A DNA stretch of 64,000 nucleotides from Porphyrobacter sp. ULC335 (GTDB taxonomy: Bacteria > Pseudomonadota > Alphaproteobacteria > Sphingomonadales > Sphingomonadaceae): the NCBI RefSeq assembly GCF_025917005.1, contig NZ_CP078091.1, forward strand, positions 2,294,001 to 2,358,000, written 5' to 3'. Below are positions 8,901-17,292 of the stretch, in pieces. Positions within the stretch are counted from its first letter, which is position 1, and every line of letters begins with the position of its first letter. A program made the position numbers and the translations under genes. Under the pieces are notes generated by a model. It ran no database searches, had not been told where the DNA came from, and was given only the letters and a program-made list of their open reading frames with translations.

Positions 8901-9638
8901 TCAACAGCCCAGTTGATCGGCCAGATCGGTGAAGCTGGTCGCCGACCATTCCCACACCTGTTCGTAATGCGCATCGGGCGCAGGTGCGCCGCCGTATTCT
9001 TCGGGGCGGTCGACATAGGCCGTCAGCAATCCGCAAGCCCGCGCGCCCGCCAGATCGCCGTGGTGCGCCGCGACGAGGCACAGTTCGTGCGGTGCAATGT
9101 CCAACACTTCGGCGGTGTGCAGATAGGCCTTCGGGTCCGGCTTGTAGGCGCCGCTCACTTCCGCCCCGAGGATCGCATCCCACGGCAGGCCGCCTCGGCG
9201 CGCCATCGCCAGCAGCAGGGCGATATTGCCGTTCGAGCACGTGACGATCGGAAAACGCGCCTTGAGTCGTATCAGCCCTTCGACCGCGTCGGGCCAAGGG
9301 TCCAGCCGGTGCCAGGCGCGGTTCCAGTCGGCCAATAGATCGTCATCAAGGCGCGCCGGATCGACGCCGCGTTCGCGCAAGGCCGCCTCGAGCATTTCGC
9401 GGTGGAGCACATCGAGCGGGACGAAGGCGCGGCCCGATTTCCGCATGCCGATCATCGCCGCGATATACTGCCCGCGCCATGCGTCGGCAAAAGCCTCAGC
9501 CTCGCTGGCATCCTGCCCGATCATCGCCAGAAAAGCGGCGGATTCCCGCGCCACACTGGTGCGCCAATCGACGACCGTGCCGAACACATCGAAGGCGAGT
9601 GCTTTGGGCAGGGCCTGGTGTGGTTCGCTTGTCGCCAT
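8901..9638 (-). CDS. HAD-superfamily haloacid dehalogenase type II
   Basis: A 245-aa HAD hydrolase resembling L-2-haloacid dehalogenases. Motif I is AFDVFGTVVDWR with the nucleophilic aspartate, motif II is VTCSNGN, the conserved lysine lies in AYKPDPKAY, and motif III is VAAHHGDLAGARACG. The cap domain follows motif I. The VFGT(V/L)VDWR signature is typical of haloacid dehalogenase-like proteins, many of which have other small organic substrates, so the substrate is not certain. Confidence 0.86.
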   Translation of the reverse strand: MATSEPHQALPKALAFDVFGTVVDWRTSVARESAAFLAMIGQDASEAEAFADAWRGQYIAAMIGMRKSGRAFVPLDVLHREMLEAALRERGVDPARLDDDLLADWNRAWHRLDPWPDAVEGLIRLKARFPIVTCSNGNIALLLAMARRGGLPWDAILGAEVSGAYKPDPKAYLHTAEVLDIAPHELCLVAAHHGDLAGARACGLLTAYVDRPEEYGGAPAPDAHYEQVWEWSATSFTDLADQLGC

Positions 9639-9664
9639 TATCTGCGCGCTGCCTTCCCGGCCGC

Positions 9665-10087
9665 TCAGTTCCCGCTGCCCACCCGCGTGCAGATCAGCCT
9701 GCTCAAGCTCCCGTCCGGGTTCAGTTTCTGCAAGGTGTTAGCGCCCAGCACCTTGAAACGCTGGTCCTTCTTGGGGCCGCGGGTGAACACCACTTCGGTG
9801 CCGCGCAGCAGGTAGATGCCGCTGCCTTGGGGGCTTTCGTAGCTGGAGGCGGTACCGATGCGGAATGCTTCTGCGGGGACTTCGATGAAGGCTTCGCCCC
9901 CTGCGTCGCCGGGCAGGGCGCATTGCCAGTTGCCATGCTGGAGAATGCCGAGCAGCCCGCCGCTGGGCGCAGGCGCGCTGGCTTGCGGGCGGGAAGCATC
10001 GCGATCCTGCCCGCGCGCATCGCCGGGCAGGAAGGCTGCGGCCGCCGCGGCGCCGATCAGCAAGAGGAAAACGTAACGGGTCTTCAT
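9665..10087 (-). CDS. hypothetical secreted protein
   Basis: A 140-aa protein with a clear signal peptide ([20 protein letters not shown], probable cleavage near GDARG). A proline/serine linker follows, then a compact domain containing [31 protein letters not shown] and LSRLICTRV. The two cysteines in the mature part could pair in the periplasm. The family is not recognised. It lies 26 bases upstream of the HAD gene on the same strand and is divergent from efp. Confidence 0.75.
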   Translation of the reverse strand: MKTRYVFLLLIGAAAAAAFLPGDARGQDRDASRPQASAPAPSGGLLGILQHGNWQCALPGDAGGEAFIEVPAEAFRIGTASSYESPQGSGIYLLRGTEVVFTRGPKKDQRFKVLGANTLQKLNPDGSLSRLICTRVGSGN

Positions 10088-10262
10088 AACGCCGCCGCTC
10101 TATCAGCCTGCGCCCGCCGTGGCCAAGGGTTTTGCGCGAGGTTTTGCCCGCGCTTGCCCGGACAGCCCGCCTCGGCTATGGGCGCGCATCATTTCGGGGC
10201 GTGCGCCTTTGCGGCGGTGTGCCCTTTCGCTCTTTCCACCACGTAAAAAGGCCCAAAGCCCC

Positions 10263-10826
10263 ATGAAGATCAGCGGCGTCGACATTCGCCCCGGCAACAT
10301 TCTGGAATATGAAAAAGGCATCTGGAAAGTCGCCAAGATCCAGCACACCCAGCCGGGCAAGGGCGGGGCCTATATGCAGGTCGAAATGAAGAACCTGCAG
10401 GATGGCCGCAAGACCAACGTGCGATTCCGCAGCGCCGACACGATCGAGCGCGTGCGCCTCGACACCAAGCCCTTCCAGTTCCTCTATGCCGAGGGCGAAG
10501 ACCTCGTCTTCATGGACAACGACACCTACGAACAGATTACGCTGCCCGGCGACCTGCTCGGCGATGCGCGCCCGTTCCTGCAGGACGGGATGCAGGTGAA
10601 CCTTGAGCTGTGGGACGAAAAGCCGATCTCGGTTGAACTGCCCTCGCAGATCGAAGCCATGATCGTCGAGGCTGACGCCGTGGTGAAGGGGCAGACCGCT
10701 TCTTCCAGCTACAAGCCCGCAATCCTCGACAATGGCGTGCGCATCATGGTCCCGCCGCACATCGGCAGCGGCACGCGCATCATCGTCGACGTTTACGAGC
10801 AAGCATACGTCGGCAAGGCGGGCTGA
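10263..10826 (+). CDS. efp: elongation factor P
   Basis: Relieves ribosome stalling at polyproline. The 187-aa protein has three OB-type domains. The loop [10 protein letters not shown] carries Lys33, the usual modification site, and [18 protein letters not shown] closes the protein. The ATG at 10263 is the first that gives the canonical [17 protein letters not shown] start. It is followed nine bases later by suhB. The lysine suggests a lysine-type rather than arginine-type EF-P; no epm modification genes are in the window. Confidence 0.96.
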   Translation: MKISGVDIRPGNILEYEKGIWKVAKIQHTQPGKGGAYMQVEMKNLQDGRKTNVRFRSADTIERVRLDTKPFQFLYAEGEDLVFMDNDTYEQITLPGDLLGDARPFLQDGMQVNLELWDEKPISVELPSQIEAMIVEADAVVKGQTASSSYKPAILDNGVRIMVPPHIGSGTRIIVDVYEQAYVGKAG

Positions 10827-10835
10827 GCACAGATC

Positions 10836-11654
10836 ATGGCAGCTATTTCCGGCCTCATTCGCGTCATGGAGCGCGCCGCGCGCAAGGCGGGCGGGCGTCT
10901 GCGCCGCGATTTCGGCGAAGTCGAGCACTTGCAGGTCAGCCGCAAGGGCCCGGCCGATTTCGTCAGCAAGGCCGATATCCGCGCCGAGCGCACGCTTTAT
11001 GACGAACTGCTCGCCGCCCGTCCGGGCTGGGGCTTCGTCATGGAAGAGGCGGGCGTGATCGAAGGCGATCCCGGCATGCCGCGCTGGATCGTCGATCCGC
11101 TCGATGGCACCAGCAACTTCCTCCACGGCATCCCGCACTTCGCCATTTCCATCGCCGCGCAGGAACCGCGCGCCGACGGCAAGGGCTGGGGCGATGTGGT
11201 TGCGGGCGTGGTCTATCAGCCGATCACCGACCAGACCTTCTGGGCGGAAAAATCGCGCGGCGCATGGCTTCAGGATGCGCGCCTGCGCGTCTCGGCCCGC
11301 TCGCGTCTCGCTGATGCCCTTGTGGCGACCGGCGTGCCGTTCTTCGGTCACGGCGACTTTGCCGAATGGAGCCGCATCTTCGGCGCGATCGGCCCCGAAG
11401 TCGCAGGCATCCGTCGTTTTGGCGCCGCATCTCTCGATCTGGCCTATGTGGCGCAGGGCCGGTTTGACGGGTTCTGGGAAAGCGGCCTCAGCGAATGGGA
11501 CACGGCGGCAGGCTGTCTGCTGGTGCGCGAGGCGGGCGGGTTCGTCTCCGATTTCCGCGGCCGGTCCGAACCGATCCATGCCAATCAGGTGCTGGCGGCC
11601 AATGACGGGTTGCACTCGAAGCTGCACAAGCTGCTGGCGGGTGCGCTGCGATAG
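10836..11654 (+). CDS. suhB: inositol monophosphatase family protein (SuhB-like)
   Basis: Mg-dependent sugar/inositol phosphatase; SuhB also acts with ribosomal antitermination complexes in enterobacteria. The 272-aa protein has family marks: DFVSKADIRAE, MEEAG, the metal site IVDPLDGTSNFLHG, GAASLDLAYVAQGRFDGF and the second metal motif WDTAAGCLLVREAGG. It lies nine bases after efp. Its stop is 25 bases before a four-unit 11-bp repeat array and parS-like palindrome. Confidence 0.92.
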   Translation: MAAISGLIRVMERAARKAGGRLRRDFGEVEHLQVSRKGPADFVSKADIRAERTLYDELLAARPGWGFVMEEAGVIEGDPGMPRWIVDPLDGTSNFLHGIPHFAISIAAQEPRADGKGWGDVVAGVVYQPITDQTFWAEKSRGAWLQDARLRVSARSRLADALVATGVPFFGHGDFAEWSRIFGAIGPEVAGIRRFGAASLDLAYVAQGRFDGFWESGLSEWDTAAGCLLVREAGGFVSDFRGRSEPIHANQVLAANDGLHSKLHKLLAGALR

Positions 11655-11679
11655 GGTTCAGGGCGGGTTTGCGGCGGGT

Positions 11680-11719
11680 TAGCCCCCCCTTAGACCCCCT
11701 CTAGACCCCCTTTAGCCCC
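11680..11719 (+). repeat. phased 11-bp repeat array (TAGACCCC) beside parS-like site 1
   Basis: Four units start at 11680 (TAGCCCC), 11691 (TAGACCCC), 11702 (TAGACCCC) and 11713 (TAGCCCC), exactly 11 bp apart, so they fall on nearly the same face of the helix. The last unit begins 19 bp before the palindrome at 11732. An array with the same period and spacing lies beside the second palindrome at 39.4 kb. No coding or obvious terminator function is visible. It looks like a protein-binding array; the binding factor is unknown. Confidence 0.8.
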
Positions 11720-11731
11720 GGTTTGCGGCGA

Positions 11732-11747
11732 TGTTTCGCGTGAAACA
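11732..11747. promoter_or_regulatory. parS: parS-like ParB binding site 1
   Basis: TGTTTCGCGTGAAACA is a 16-bp palindrome differing at one central base from the chromosomal parS core TGTTTCACGTGAAACA recognised by ParB. It lies between suhB and tRNA-Leu and is preceded by the phased TAGACCCC array. Chromosomal parS sites cluster near the replication origin in most bacteria. ParB binding is inferred from the motif. Confidence 0.72.
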
Positions 11748-11809
11748 TTGTCGCGGCTTGCTTGCCAGCGTGATCGTCGCTCGCTAACAGCCCGTGCATC
11801 CGCTCCGGA

Positions 11810-11894
11810 GCCCCTGTGGTGGAATTGGTAGACGCGACCGACTCAAAATCGGTTATCGAAAGATGTGCCAGTTCGAGTCTGGCCAGGGGCACCA
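11810..11894 (+). tRNA. tRNA-Leu (CAA anticodon)
   Basis: The acceptor arms GCCCCTG and CAGGGGC pair fully, the discriminator is A, and the terminal CCA is encoded at 11892-11894. The anticodon stem CCGA/TCGG closes the loop CTCAAAA, giving anticodon CAA for UUG codons. A long variable arm and the T-loop GTTCGAGTC are present, as expected of a class II leucine tRNA. Confidence 0.95.
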
Positions 11895-11959
11895 CTCACA
11901 TGAGTTAAATACTCTTCGCTTGTGCAATGCGGCCAAGCGGCTAGCCTTCGGGCCAAGCC

Positions 11960-13777
11960 ATGCTGGAATCTCCATCATATCACGCGATTGCTGCGATGGC
12001 CGTGACCGTCGCCATGTTCATCGCCTTTGCGCGGGGGCGCTACCCGGAAGAGATCATCTCGCTGGTCACCATCGCGGTGATCGCAGTCGGGCTCTACTTC
12101 GCCCCGATCGGAGACAATAGCCCGACCGACGGCCTCGCACTTGCCTTCGGCGGGTTCGGCCATTCGGCGCTCATCACGATCTGCGCGCTGATGATTATGG
12201 GGCGGGGGCTTGTCGTCACCGGCGCGCTGGAACCTTTCGCTAGGCTGCTGGAAAGGATTTTCCGTTGGAACAGCCAGATCGGGCTGCTTGCGGCGCTGCT
12301 GGTTGCCTACTTCCTGTCGATGTTCGTCAACGACACACCGGTCATGGTGCTGCTGATTCCGATCATCGTTGCCATTGCTGCCAAGGGGCTCATGGCGTCC
12401 TCGAAAATCCTCATGCCGGTGAATATCGCGGTGCTGCTGGGCGGCATGTCGACCACCATCGGCACCTCGACCAACATCCTGGTGGTCTCCATCGCCGATG
12501 ACCTCGGAATGGCGCCGATCGGGGTTTTCCAGTTCACCCCGATCGTGCTCGTCGCCGGGATATTCGCGTTGCCTTACCTGTGGCTTGTCATGCCGCGGAT
12601 GCTGCGCGACAACAGCGTTGTGCCCGACAATGCGCGCCGCATCTTCCATACCCGCCTGCGGGTCGGAGGGGGCGGCGAACTTTCACCCGACAAGGACAAA
12701 CTGCCCGAAGGCATAACCTTCCACGACACCCCCGGTAAGCTTGCGCCTGACGAGCGTCCGCATATTTCGGGCACACATGAAGCCCTTGAGGAGGCAGCAC
12801 GCGCGCTCAAGGGCGAACTGGCGCCAGCTTGGGTGGTCGAGCGGATCCGCCGTATCTCGAATGCGCAAAGGCAGGACATTGTGGCAGTCGAGATGACGGT
12901 CACTGCGGATTCGCGACTGGTTGGCCTCACACTTGCAAGCTCCGGAATCGCTGATCTCTACAGTGTTGCGGTGCTCGGCATCCACCGGCCTGACCGCGTT
13001 TTGGGCGAGCGTGACACGTTCAGTGAGGCGGGTGATCGCGTGATCCGCGAAGGCGATGTGCTGCTGGTCATGGGGATCGACGACGACTTGCATAGCTTTG
13101 CGCGAAATGACGGCCTGTTGCGGCTTGCGGGCGCGCGGGAGTTGCCGCGCAGGTCCAAGGCGGTGCTGGCGGGCGCAATCATGCTCGGCGCGATTGCCAC
13201 GGCATCGATCGGGCTGCCGTGGTTCGACGGGCTCACCTATGCACCGATCAAGCTGCCGATCGCGATTTCGTCGCTGGCGGGGGCAATCGCGATGTTCGTC
13301 ACCGGCTGCGTGAAGTTCGACAGGGTAGGGCGGGCGCTTTCGGCAAAGGTCATCGTCCTGATCGCGGCAAGCCTCGCGATCGGACAGGTGATCGACAAAA
13401 GCGGCGCGGCGGAGTGGCTGGGACAGGCGCTTTCGCTCGGGCTGGCCTATCTTCCGGCCGCTCTGGTGCTTGCCGCCATCATGCTGTTCGTGACGATTCT
13501 GACGAATTTCGCCTCTAATGCGACAGCGGCAACCATCGGCACGCCCATCGCTTTCAGCATCGCCGCGCAGCTCGGCCTGCCGCCGGAGCCGCTGGTGCTG
13601 GCCGTGCTGTTCGGGTGCAACCTGTGTTATGCGACACCGATTGCCTATCAGACCAACCTGCTGATCATGTCCGAAGGCGGCTACCAATTCGGCGATTTCG
13701 TGCGCGCAGGGGTGCCATTGGTGGCGTTGATGGTAACGGTACTCTCGGTGCTGCTGGTGATATGGTACAGGCTGTAG
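11960..13777 (+). CDS. SLC13/DASS-type transporter with RCK_C domain
   Basis: A 605-aa inner membrane permease likely to carry anions such as di- or tricarboxylates or sulfate. Two blocks of about five hydrophobic helices flank a cytoplasmic insert (residues ~215-400). The first block holds MFVNDTPVMVLLIPIIVA and GGMSTTIGTSTNILVV, the second NFASNATAATIGTPIAFS, which are the repeated helical-hairpin motifs of this family. The insert contains a TrkA-C/RCK_C-like domain (MTVTADSRLVGLTLASSG and REGDVLLVMGIDDDL). The substrate cannot be told from sequence. It begins 65 bases after tRNA-Leu, and the next gene follows by 23 bases. Confidence 0.87.
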   Translation: MLESPSYHAIAAMAVTVAMFIAFARGRYPEEIISLVTIAVIAVGLYFAPIGDNSPTDGLALAFGGFGHSALITICALMIMGRGLVVTGALEPFARLLERIFRWNSQIGLLAALLVAYFLSMFVNDTPVMVLLIPIIVAIAAKGLMASSKILMPVNIAVLLGGMSTTIGTSTNILVVSIADDLGMAPIGVFQFTPIVLVAGIFALPYLWLVMPRMLRDNSVVPDNARRIFHTRLRVGGGGELSPDKDKLPEGITFHDTPGKLAPDERPHISGTHEALEEAARALKGELAPAWVVERIRRISNAQRQDIVAVEMTVTADSRLVGLTLASSGIADLYSVAVLGIHRPDRVLGERDTFSEAGDRVIREGDVLLVMGIDDDLHSFARNDGLLRLAGARELPRRSKAVLAGAIMLGAIATASIGLPWFDGLTYAPIKLPIAISSLAGAIAMFVTGCVKFDRVGRALSAKVIVLIAASLAIGQVIDKSGAAEWLGQALSLGLAYLPAALVLAAIMLFVTILTNFASNATAATIGTPIAFSIAAQLGLPPEPLVLAVLFGCNLCYATPIAYQTNLLIMSEGGYQFGDFVRAGVPLVALMVTVLSVLLVIWYRL

Positions 13778-13800
13778 CGGCTCATTGTGGGGAGAAGAAC

Positions 13801-15126
13801 ATGAAGCGGGCATCGATTTGGGCGGGGATCAGCGCCATTGCATTGGCGGCAACGCCCGCGCAGGCTGACGAATTGCGCGACGCGGTTTCGGCCGATCTTC
13901 CCGCGCTGGTGGAGCTTTACAAGGACCTCCACGCCAACCCCGAACTCAGCTTCCAGGAAGTCGAGACATCAAAGAAACTCGCCGCCCGCGCCCGGGCGAT
14001 GGGGTTTGACGTGACCGAAGGCGTCGGCAAGACCGGCGTGGTTGCGGTGATGAAGAACGGTGATGGCCCGGTGGTGATGCTGCGCGCCGATATGGACGGT
14101 CTGCCGGTGATCGAGCAGACCGGACTGCCCTACGCTTCCAAGCGCCGCGCGGTGCCGCAGACCGGGATCGAGACGGGGGTGATGCACGCCTGCGGGCATG
14201 ACACTCACATGGCCGCATGGATCGGCACGGCCCAGCTTCTTTCGGCGCGCAAGGACCAGTGGTCGGGCACGCTGGTGATGATCCTGCAACCTGCCGAGGA
14301 GATCGGGCAGGGCGCCAAGGCGATGCTTGACGACGGGCTCTATACGCGTTTCCCCAAGCCCGATTATGTGCTCGCTTTCCATGATGCTGCGCAGTTCCCT
14401 GCCGGCCACATCGGCTATTCGAAGGGCTTCGCGCTCGCCAATGTCGATTCAGTCGATGTCGTGGTGCCCGGCATCGGCGGGCACGGGGCCTACCCGCATA
14501 CGACCAAGGACCCGATCGTCATTGCCTCCAGCATCGTCATGCGTTTGCAGACCCTGGTGAGCCGCGAATTGAACCCGACCGATTCCGCGGTCGTGACCGT
14601 CGGCAGTTTCCAGGCCGGGTCGAAGCACAACATCATCTCCGATGAAGCACGGCTCCAGCTGACGGTGCGCAGCTATAGCGACAAGACGCGGCAACACCTG
14701 CTCGACGGGATCGCCCGCATCGCCAAGGCCGAGTCGATGGCGGCGGGGATGCCGGATGACAAGCTTCCCAAGGTCACGGTTGCCGATCCCTATACGCCGG
14801 CCACCTACAACACTCCCGAATTCACCGAGACGGTGATGACAGGCCTGAAATCACGGTTCGAGGGGCGCATTACCGAAACCCCTGCCGTGATGGGGGGCGA
14901 GGACTTCAGCCAGTACTACCGCGCCGACCGCGAGAACGTCGAATCCCTGATCTTCTGGGTTGGCGGGGTCCGTGCGTCCGAGTGGGAGAAGGCGCAGAAG
15001 GGCGAGATCCAGCTACCGTCGCTGCATTCGCCGTTCTGGGCGCCCGATGCGCCGGTGGTGATCGCCACGGCGACCGAGGCGCTGACTGCTGCAACTCTCG
15101 GGCTAATGCCCAAACAGGGCGGATGA
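13801..15126 (+). CDS. secreted M20-family amidohydrolase
   Basis: A 441-aa zinc-dependent hydrolase of the M20D/hippurate hydrolase type, expected to cleave N-acyl amino acids or similar amides. A signal peptide (MKRASIWAGISAIALAATPAQA) indicates export. Metal and catalytic motifs are LRADMDGLPV, HACGHDTHMA, LQPAEEIGQGA and VMGGEDFSQY; a dimerisation domain with GIGGHGAYPHTTKDP lies between. It starts 23 bases after the SLC13-type gene, so uptake of the released product is a plausible link. A strong terminator hairpin follows. Confidence 0.9.
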   Translation: MKRASIWAGISAIALAATPAQADELRDAVSADLPALVELYKDLHANPELSFQEVETSKKLAARARAMGFDVTEGVGKTGVVAVMKNGDGPVVMLRADMDGLPVIEQTGLPYASKRRAVPQTGIETGVMHACGHDTHMAAWIGTAQLLSARKDQWSGTLVMILQPAEEIGQGAKAMLDDGLYTRFPKPDYVLAFHDAAQFPAGHIGYSKGFALANVDSVDVVVPGIGGHGAYPHTTKDPIVIASSIVMRLQTLVSRELNPTDSAVVTVGSFQAGSKHNIISDEARLQLTVRSYSDKTRQHLLDGIARIAKAESMAAGMPDDKLPKVTVADPYTPATYNTPEFTETVMTGLKSRFEGRITETPAVMGGEDFSQYYRADRENVESLIFWVGGVRASEWEKAQKGEIQLPSLHSPFWAPDAPVVIATATEALTAATLGLMPKQGG

Positions 15127-15143
15127 GCTAGCACAAAAAAGGC

Positions 15144-15191
15144 GGCCGCCGGAGCGCGACCCTTGCGGGTGCGTTCCGGCGGCCGTTTCTC
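15144..15191. terminator. intrinsic terminator, probably bidirectional
   Basis: GGCCGCCGGA at 15144-15153 pairs with TCCGGCGGCC at 15175-15184, with an inner CGACCC/GGGT stem. Six A residues flank the left side (15135-15140) and GTTTCT the right. It sits between the convergent amidohydrolase (plus) and the 61-aa gene downstream of aceA (minus), so it can stop transcription from both sides. Confidence 0.8.
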
Positions 15192-15216
15192 CTCCCCAGG
15201 AGAACTGTGAAACGGG

Positions 15217-15402
15217 TTATTCCGAAGCGGGCACGTAGGTGCCGAGGCGGTGGTGCAGCGCGTTGATCTTGGCCAGCTCCTCGCGGTCCTCGGTGGCCCG
15301 TGCGTGGCTTTCCAGCGCACGGCGCAGCAGCTTCATGTCAGCGGTGGAGAGCAGCGCGCGGGCGCGGGCAGGCTCGGTCTTGGGGGTATCGGTATTGGTC
15401 AT
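15217..15402 (-). CDS. small hypothetical protein downstream of aceA
   Basis: A 61-aa soluble protein starting MTNTDTPKTEPARARALLST, with a central amphipathic helix (ADMKLLRRALESHARATEDREELAKINALHHRL). GAGGAG precedes the ATG closely. It follows aceA by 110 bases on the same strand, and the spacer has nested inverted repeats (GCCCGC/GCGGGC and ATCCCGG/CCGGGAT). Conservation beside isocitrate lyase would suggest a helper or regulator, but no function is known to me. Confidence 0.7.
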   Translation of the reverse strand: MTNTDTPKTEPARARALLSTADMKLLRRALESHARATEDREELAKINALHHRLGTYVPASE

Positions 15403-15512
15403 GTCACTCTCCTCGGGGTGATTGCCCGCCAGTCCTTAGGCGGTTCGCGGGCATCCCGGAAGGCCGGATTATCCAGTCCTCCCGGGATTCTCTCCCACCC
15501 TTGCAGCTACCG

Positions 15513-17111
15513 TTAGGCAGCTTCGAACTGGTTCATGGTGTTGTGCGCGCCGCCAGCCTTCAGAGCGGCTTCACCAGCGAAGTATTCCTTGTGATCGTCG
15601 CCGATGTCCGAACCGGACATGTTCTGGTGCTTCACACAGGCGATACCCTGACGGATTTCCTCGCGCTGCACGTTCTTCACGTAGCCGAGCATCGCAGCCT
15701 CACCGAAGTATTCGCGGGCAAGGTTGTCGGTGCTGAGCGCGGCGGTGTGGTAGGTCGGCAGCGTGATGAGGTGGTGGAAGATACCGGCCCGTGCAGCGGC
15801 ATCGCGCTGGAAGGTGCGGATCTTTTCGTCGGCTTCGGCGCCGAGTTCGGTGCCGTCGTAATCGACACTCATCAGCTTGGCGCGGTCATAGGCCGAGACA
15901 TCCTTGCCTGCTTCGGTCCAGGCATCGAACACCTGCTGGCGGAAGTTCAGCGTCCAGTTGAAGCTGGGCGAGTTGTTATAGACCAGCTTCGCATTCGGCA
16001 CGACTTCGCGGATGCGGTCGACCATCTCGGCGATCTGTTCGACGTGGGGCTTTTCGGTCTCGATCCACAGCAGGTCGGCGCCGTTCTGGAGCGAGGTGAT
16101 GCAGTCGAGCACCACGCGGTCCACACCCGTGCCAGCGCGGAACTGGTAGAGGTTCGAAGGCAGACGCTTGGGCGAAAGCAACTTGCCGTCGCGGCTGATG
16201 AAGACCTGGCCGTTGGTGATGTTGGCCGGATCGACCTCATCGGCATCGAGGAAGCTGTTGTACTGGTCGCCCAGATCGCCCGGTTCCCTCGAGAACGCGA
16301 TCTGCTTGGTCAGGCCAGCGCCGAGCGAGTCGGTGCGGGCGACGATGATCCCGTCTTCCACGCCCATTTCGAGGAAGGCCATGCGGCAAGCGCGGATCTT
16401 CTGGAGGAAATCCTCATGCGGCACGGTGACCTTGCCGTCCTGGTGGCCGCACTGCTTTTCGTCCGAGACCTGATTTTCGATCTGGAGCGCGCAGGCGCCC
16501 GCTTCGATCATCTTCTTGGCGAGCAGATAGGTCGCCTCGGCATTGCCGAAGCCCGCGTCGATGTCGGCGATGATCGGCACCACGTGGGTTTCGTAGTTGT
16601 CGATTGCATTCTCGATGCGCTTGGCTTCAACGGCGTCACCGGCCTTGCGGGCAGCGTCAAGCGCGCGGAACATCATGCCGAGTTCGCGGGCGTCAGCCTG
16701 CTTGAGGAACGTGTAGAGCTCCTCGATCAGGGCAGGCACCGAAGTCTTCTCGTGCATCGACTGGTCGGGGAGGGGGCCGAACTCGCTGCGCAATGCGGCA
16801 ACCATCCAGCCCGAGAGGTAGAGGTAGCGCTGCTTGGTGGTTCCGAAGTGCTTCTTGATCGCGATCAGCTTCTGCTGCGCGATGAAGCCGTGCCAGCAGC
16901 CGAGCGACTGGGTGTACTGGGCGGGGTTTGCGTCATAGGCGGCCATGTCGGCACGCATGATCTTCGCGGTGTACTTGGCGATGTCGAGGCCGGTGGCGAA
17001 ACGGTTCTGGATGGCCATCCGCGCGGCGCTTTCAGGATCGATAGCGGCCCAGCTCGGTCCGTTCGCGGTGACGATGTCGCGCATCCGGGTGATGGTGTTC
17101 TGGTAAGTCAT
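15513..17111 (-). CDS. aceA: isocitrate lyase (Pseudomonas-type, ~530 aa)
   Basis: Splits isocitrate into glyoxylate and succinate, the first step of the glyoxylate shunt needed for growth on acetate or fatty acids. The 532-aa length and the catalytic motif DEKQCGHQDGK (Cys221) match the long Pseudomonas aeruginosa-like subfamily rather than the 430-aa E. coli type. IIADIDAGFGNAEATYLL carries the metal-binding aspartates. The ATG at 17111 gives the family start MTYQNTITRMRDIV. It is divergent from a RamB-like regulator across 181 bases. Malate synthase is not in this window. Confidence 0.95.
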   Translation of the reverse strand: MTYQNTITRMRDIVTANGPSWAAIDPESAARMAIQNRFATGLDIAKYTAKIMRADMAAYDANPAQYTQSLGCWHGFIAQQKLIAIKKHFGTTKQRYLYLSGWMVAALRSEFGPLPDQSMHEKTSVPALIEELYTFLKQADARELGMMFRALDAARKAGDAVEAKRIENAIDNYETHVVPIIADIDAGFGNAEATYLLAKKMIEAGACALQIENQVSDEKQCGHQDGKVTVPHEDFLQKIRACRMAFLEMGVEDGIIVARTDSLGAGLTKQIAFSREPGDLGDQYNSFLDADEVDPANITNGQVFISRDGKLLSPKRLPSNLYQFRAGTGVDRVVLDCITSLQNGADLLWIETEKPHVEQIAEMVDRIREVVPNAKLVYNNSPSFNWTLNFRQQVFDAWTEAGKDVSAYDRAKLMSVDYDGTELGAEADEKIRTFQRDAAARAGIFHHLITLPTYHTAALSTDNLAREYFGEAAMLGYVKNVQREEIRQGIACVKHQNMSGSDIGDDHKEYFAGEAALKAGGAHNTMNQFEAA

Positions 17112-17211
17112 GTGCGTCTCCTGTCCATCCTGGGGAGTGGTGAAAGCCCGATGAGGGACTCGCGCCGCTGGATGGGCAGGCTTTGGCGTGGTGCGCCGCA
17201 GCATGACAGGG

Positions 17212-17284
17212 AAAGTTACAGAAAATCGTGTCGCTATCCGGACAATTGGCCGTAGACTTGTGTAAATCTGTCAATAAAGTTACA
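17212..17284. promoter_or_regulatory. aceA/XRE-regulator divergent control region with TTACA half-sites
   Basis: The 181-base divergent spacer contains AAAGTTACA twice (17212-17220 and 17276-17284). An oppositely oriented TGTAA at 17261-17265 makes TGTAA-N14-TTACA an inverted repeat that ends nine bases before the regulator ATG. Repeated half-sites between a regulator and a divergent target fit autoregulation and aceA control. Promoter elements were not resolved. Confidence 0.5.
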
Positions 17285-17292
17285 AGTGGCGC

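Noticed and set aside
11960-13777. TrkA-type potassium channel subunit, from the RCK_C-like insert
   Set aside because: The membrane halves carry DASS/SLC13 hairpin motifs and the RCK_C-like part is an internal cytoplasmic domain, as in many members of that family.
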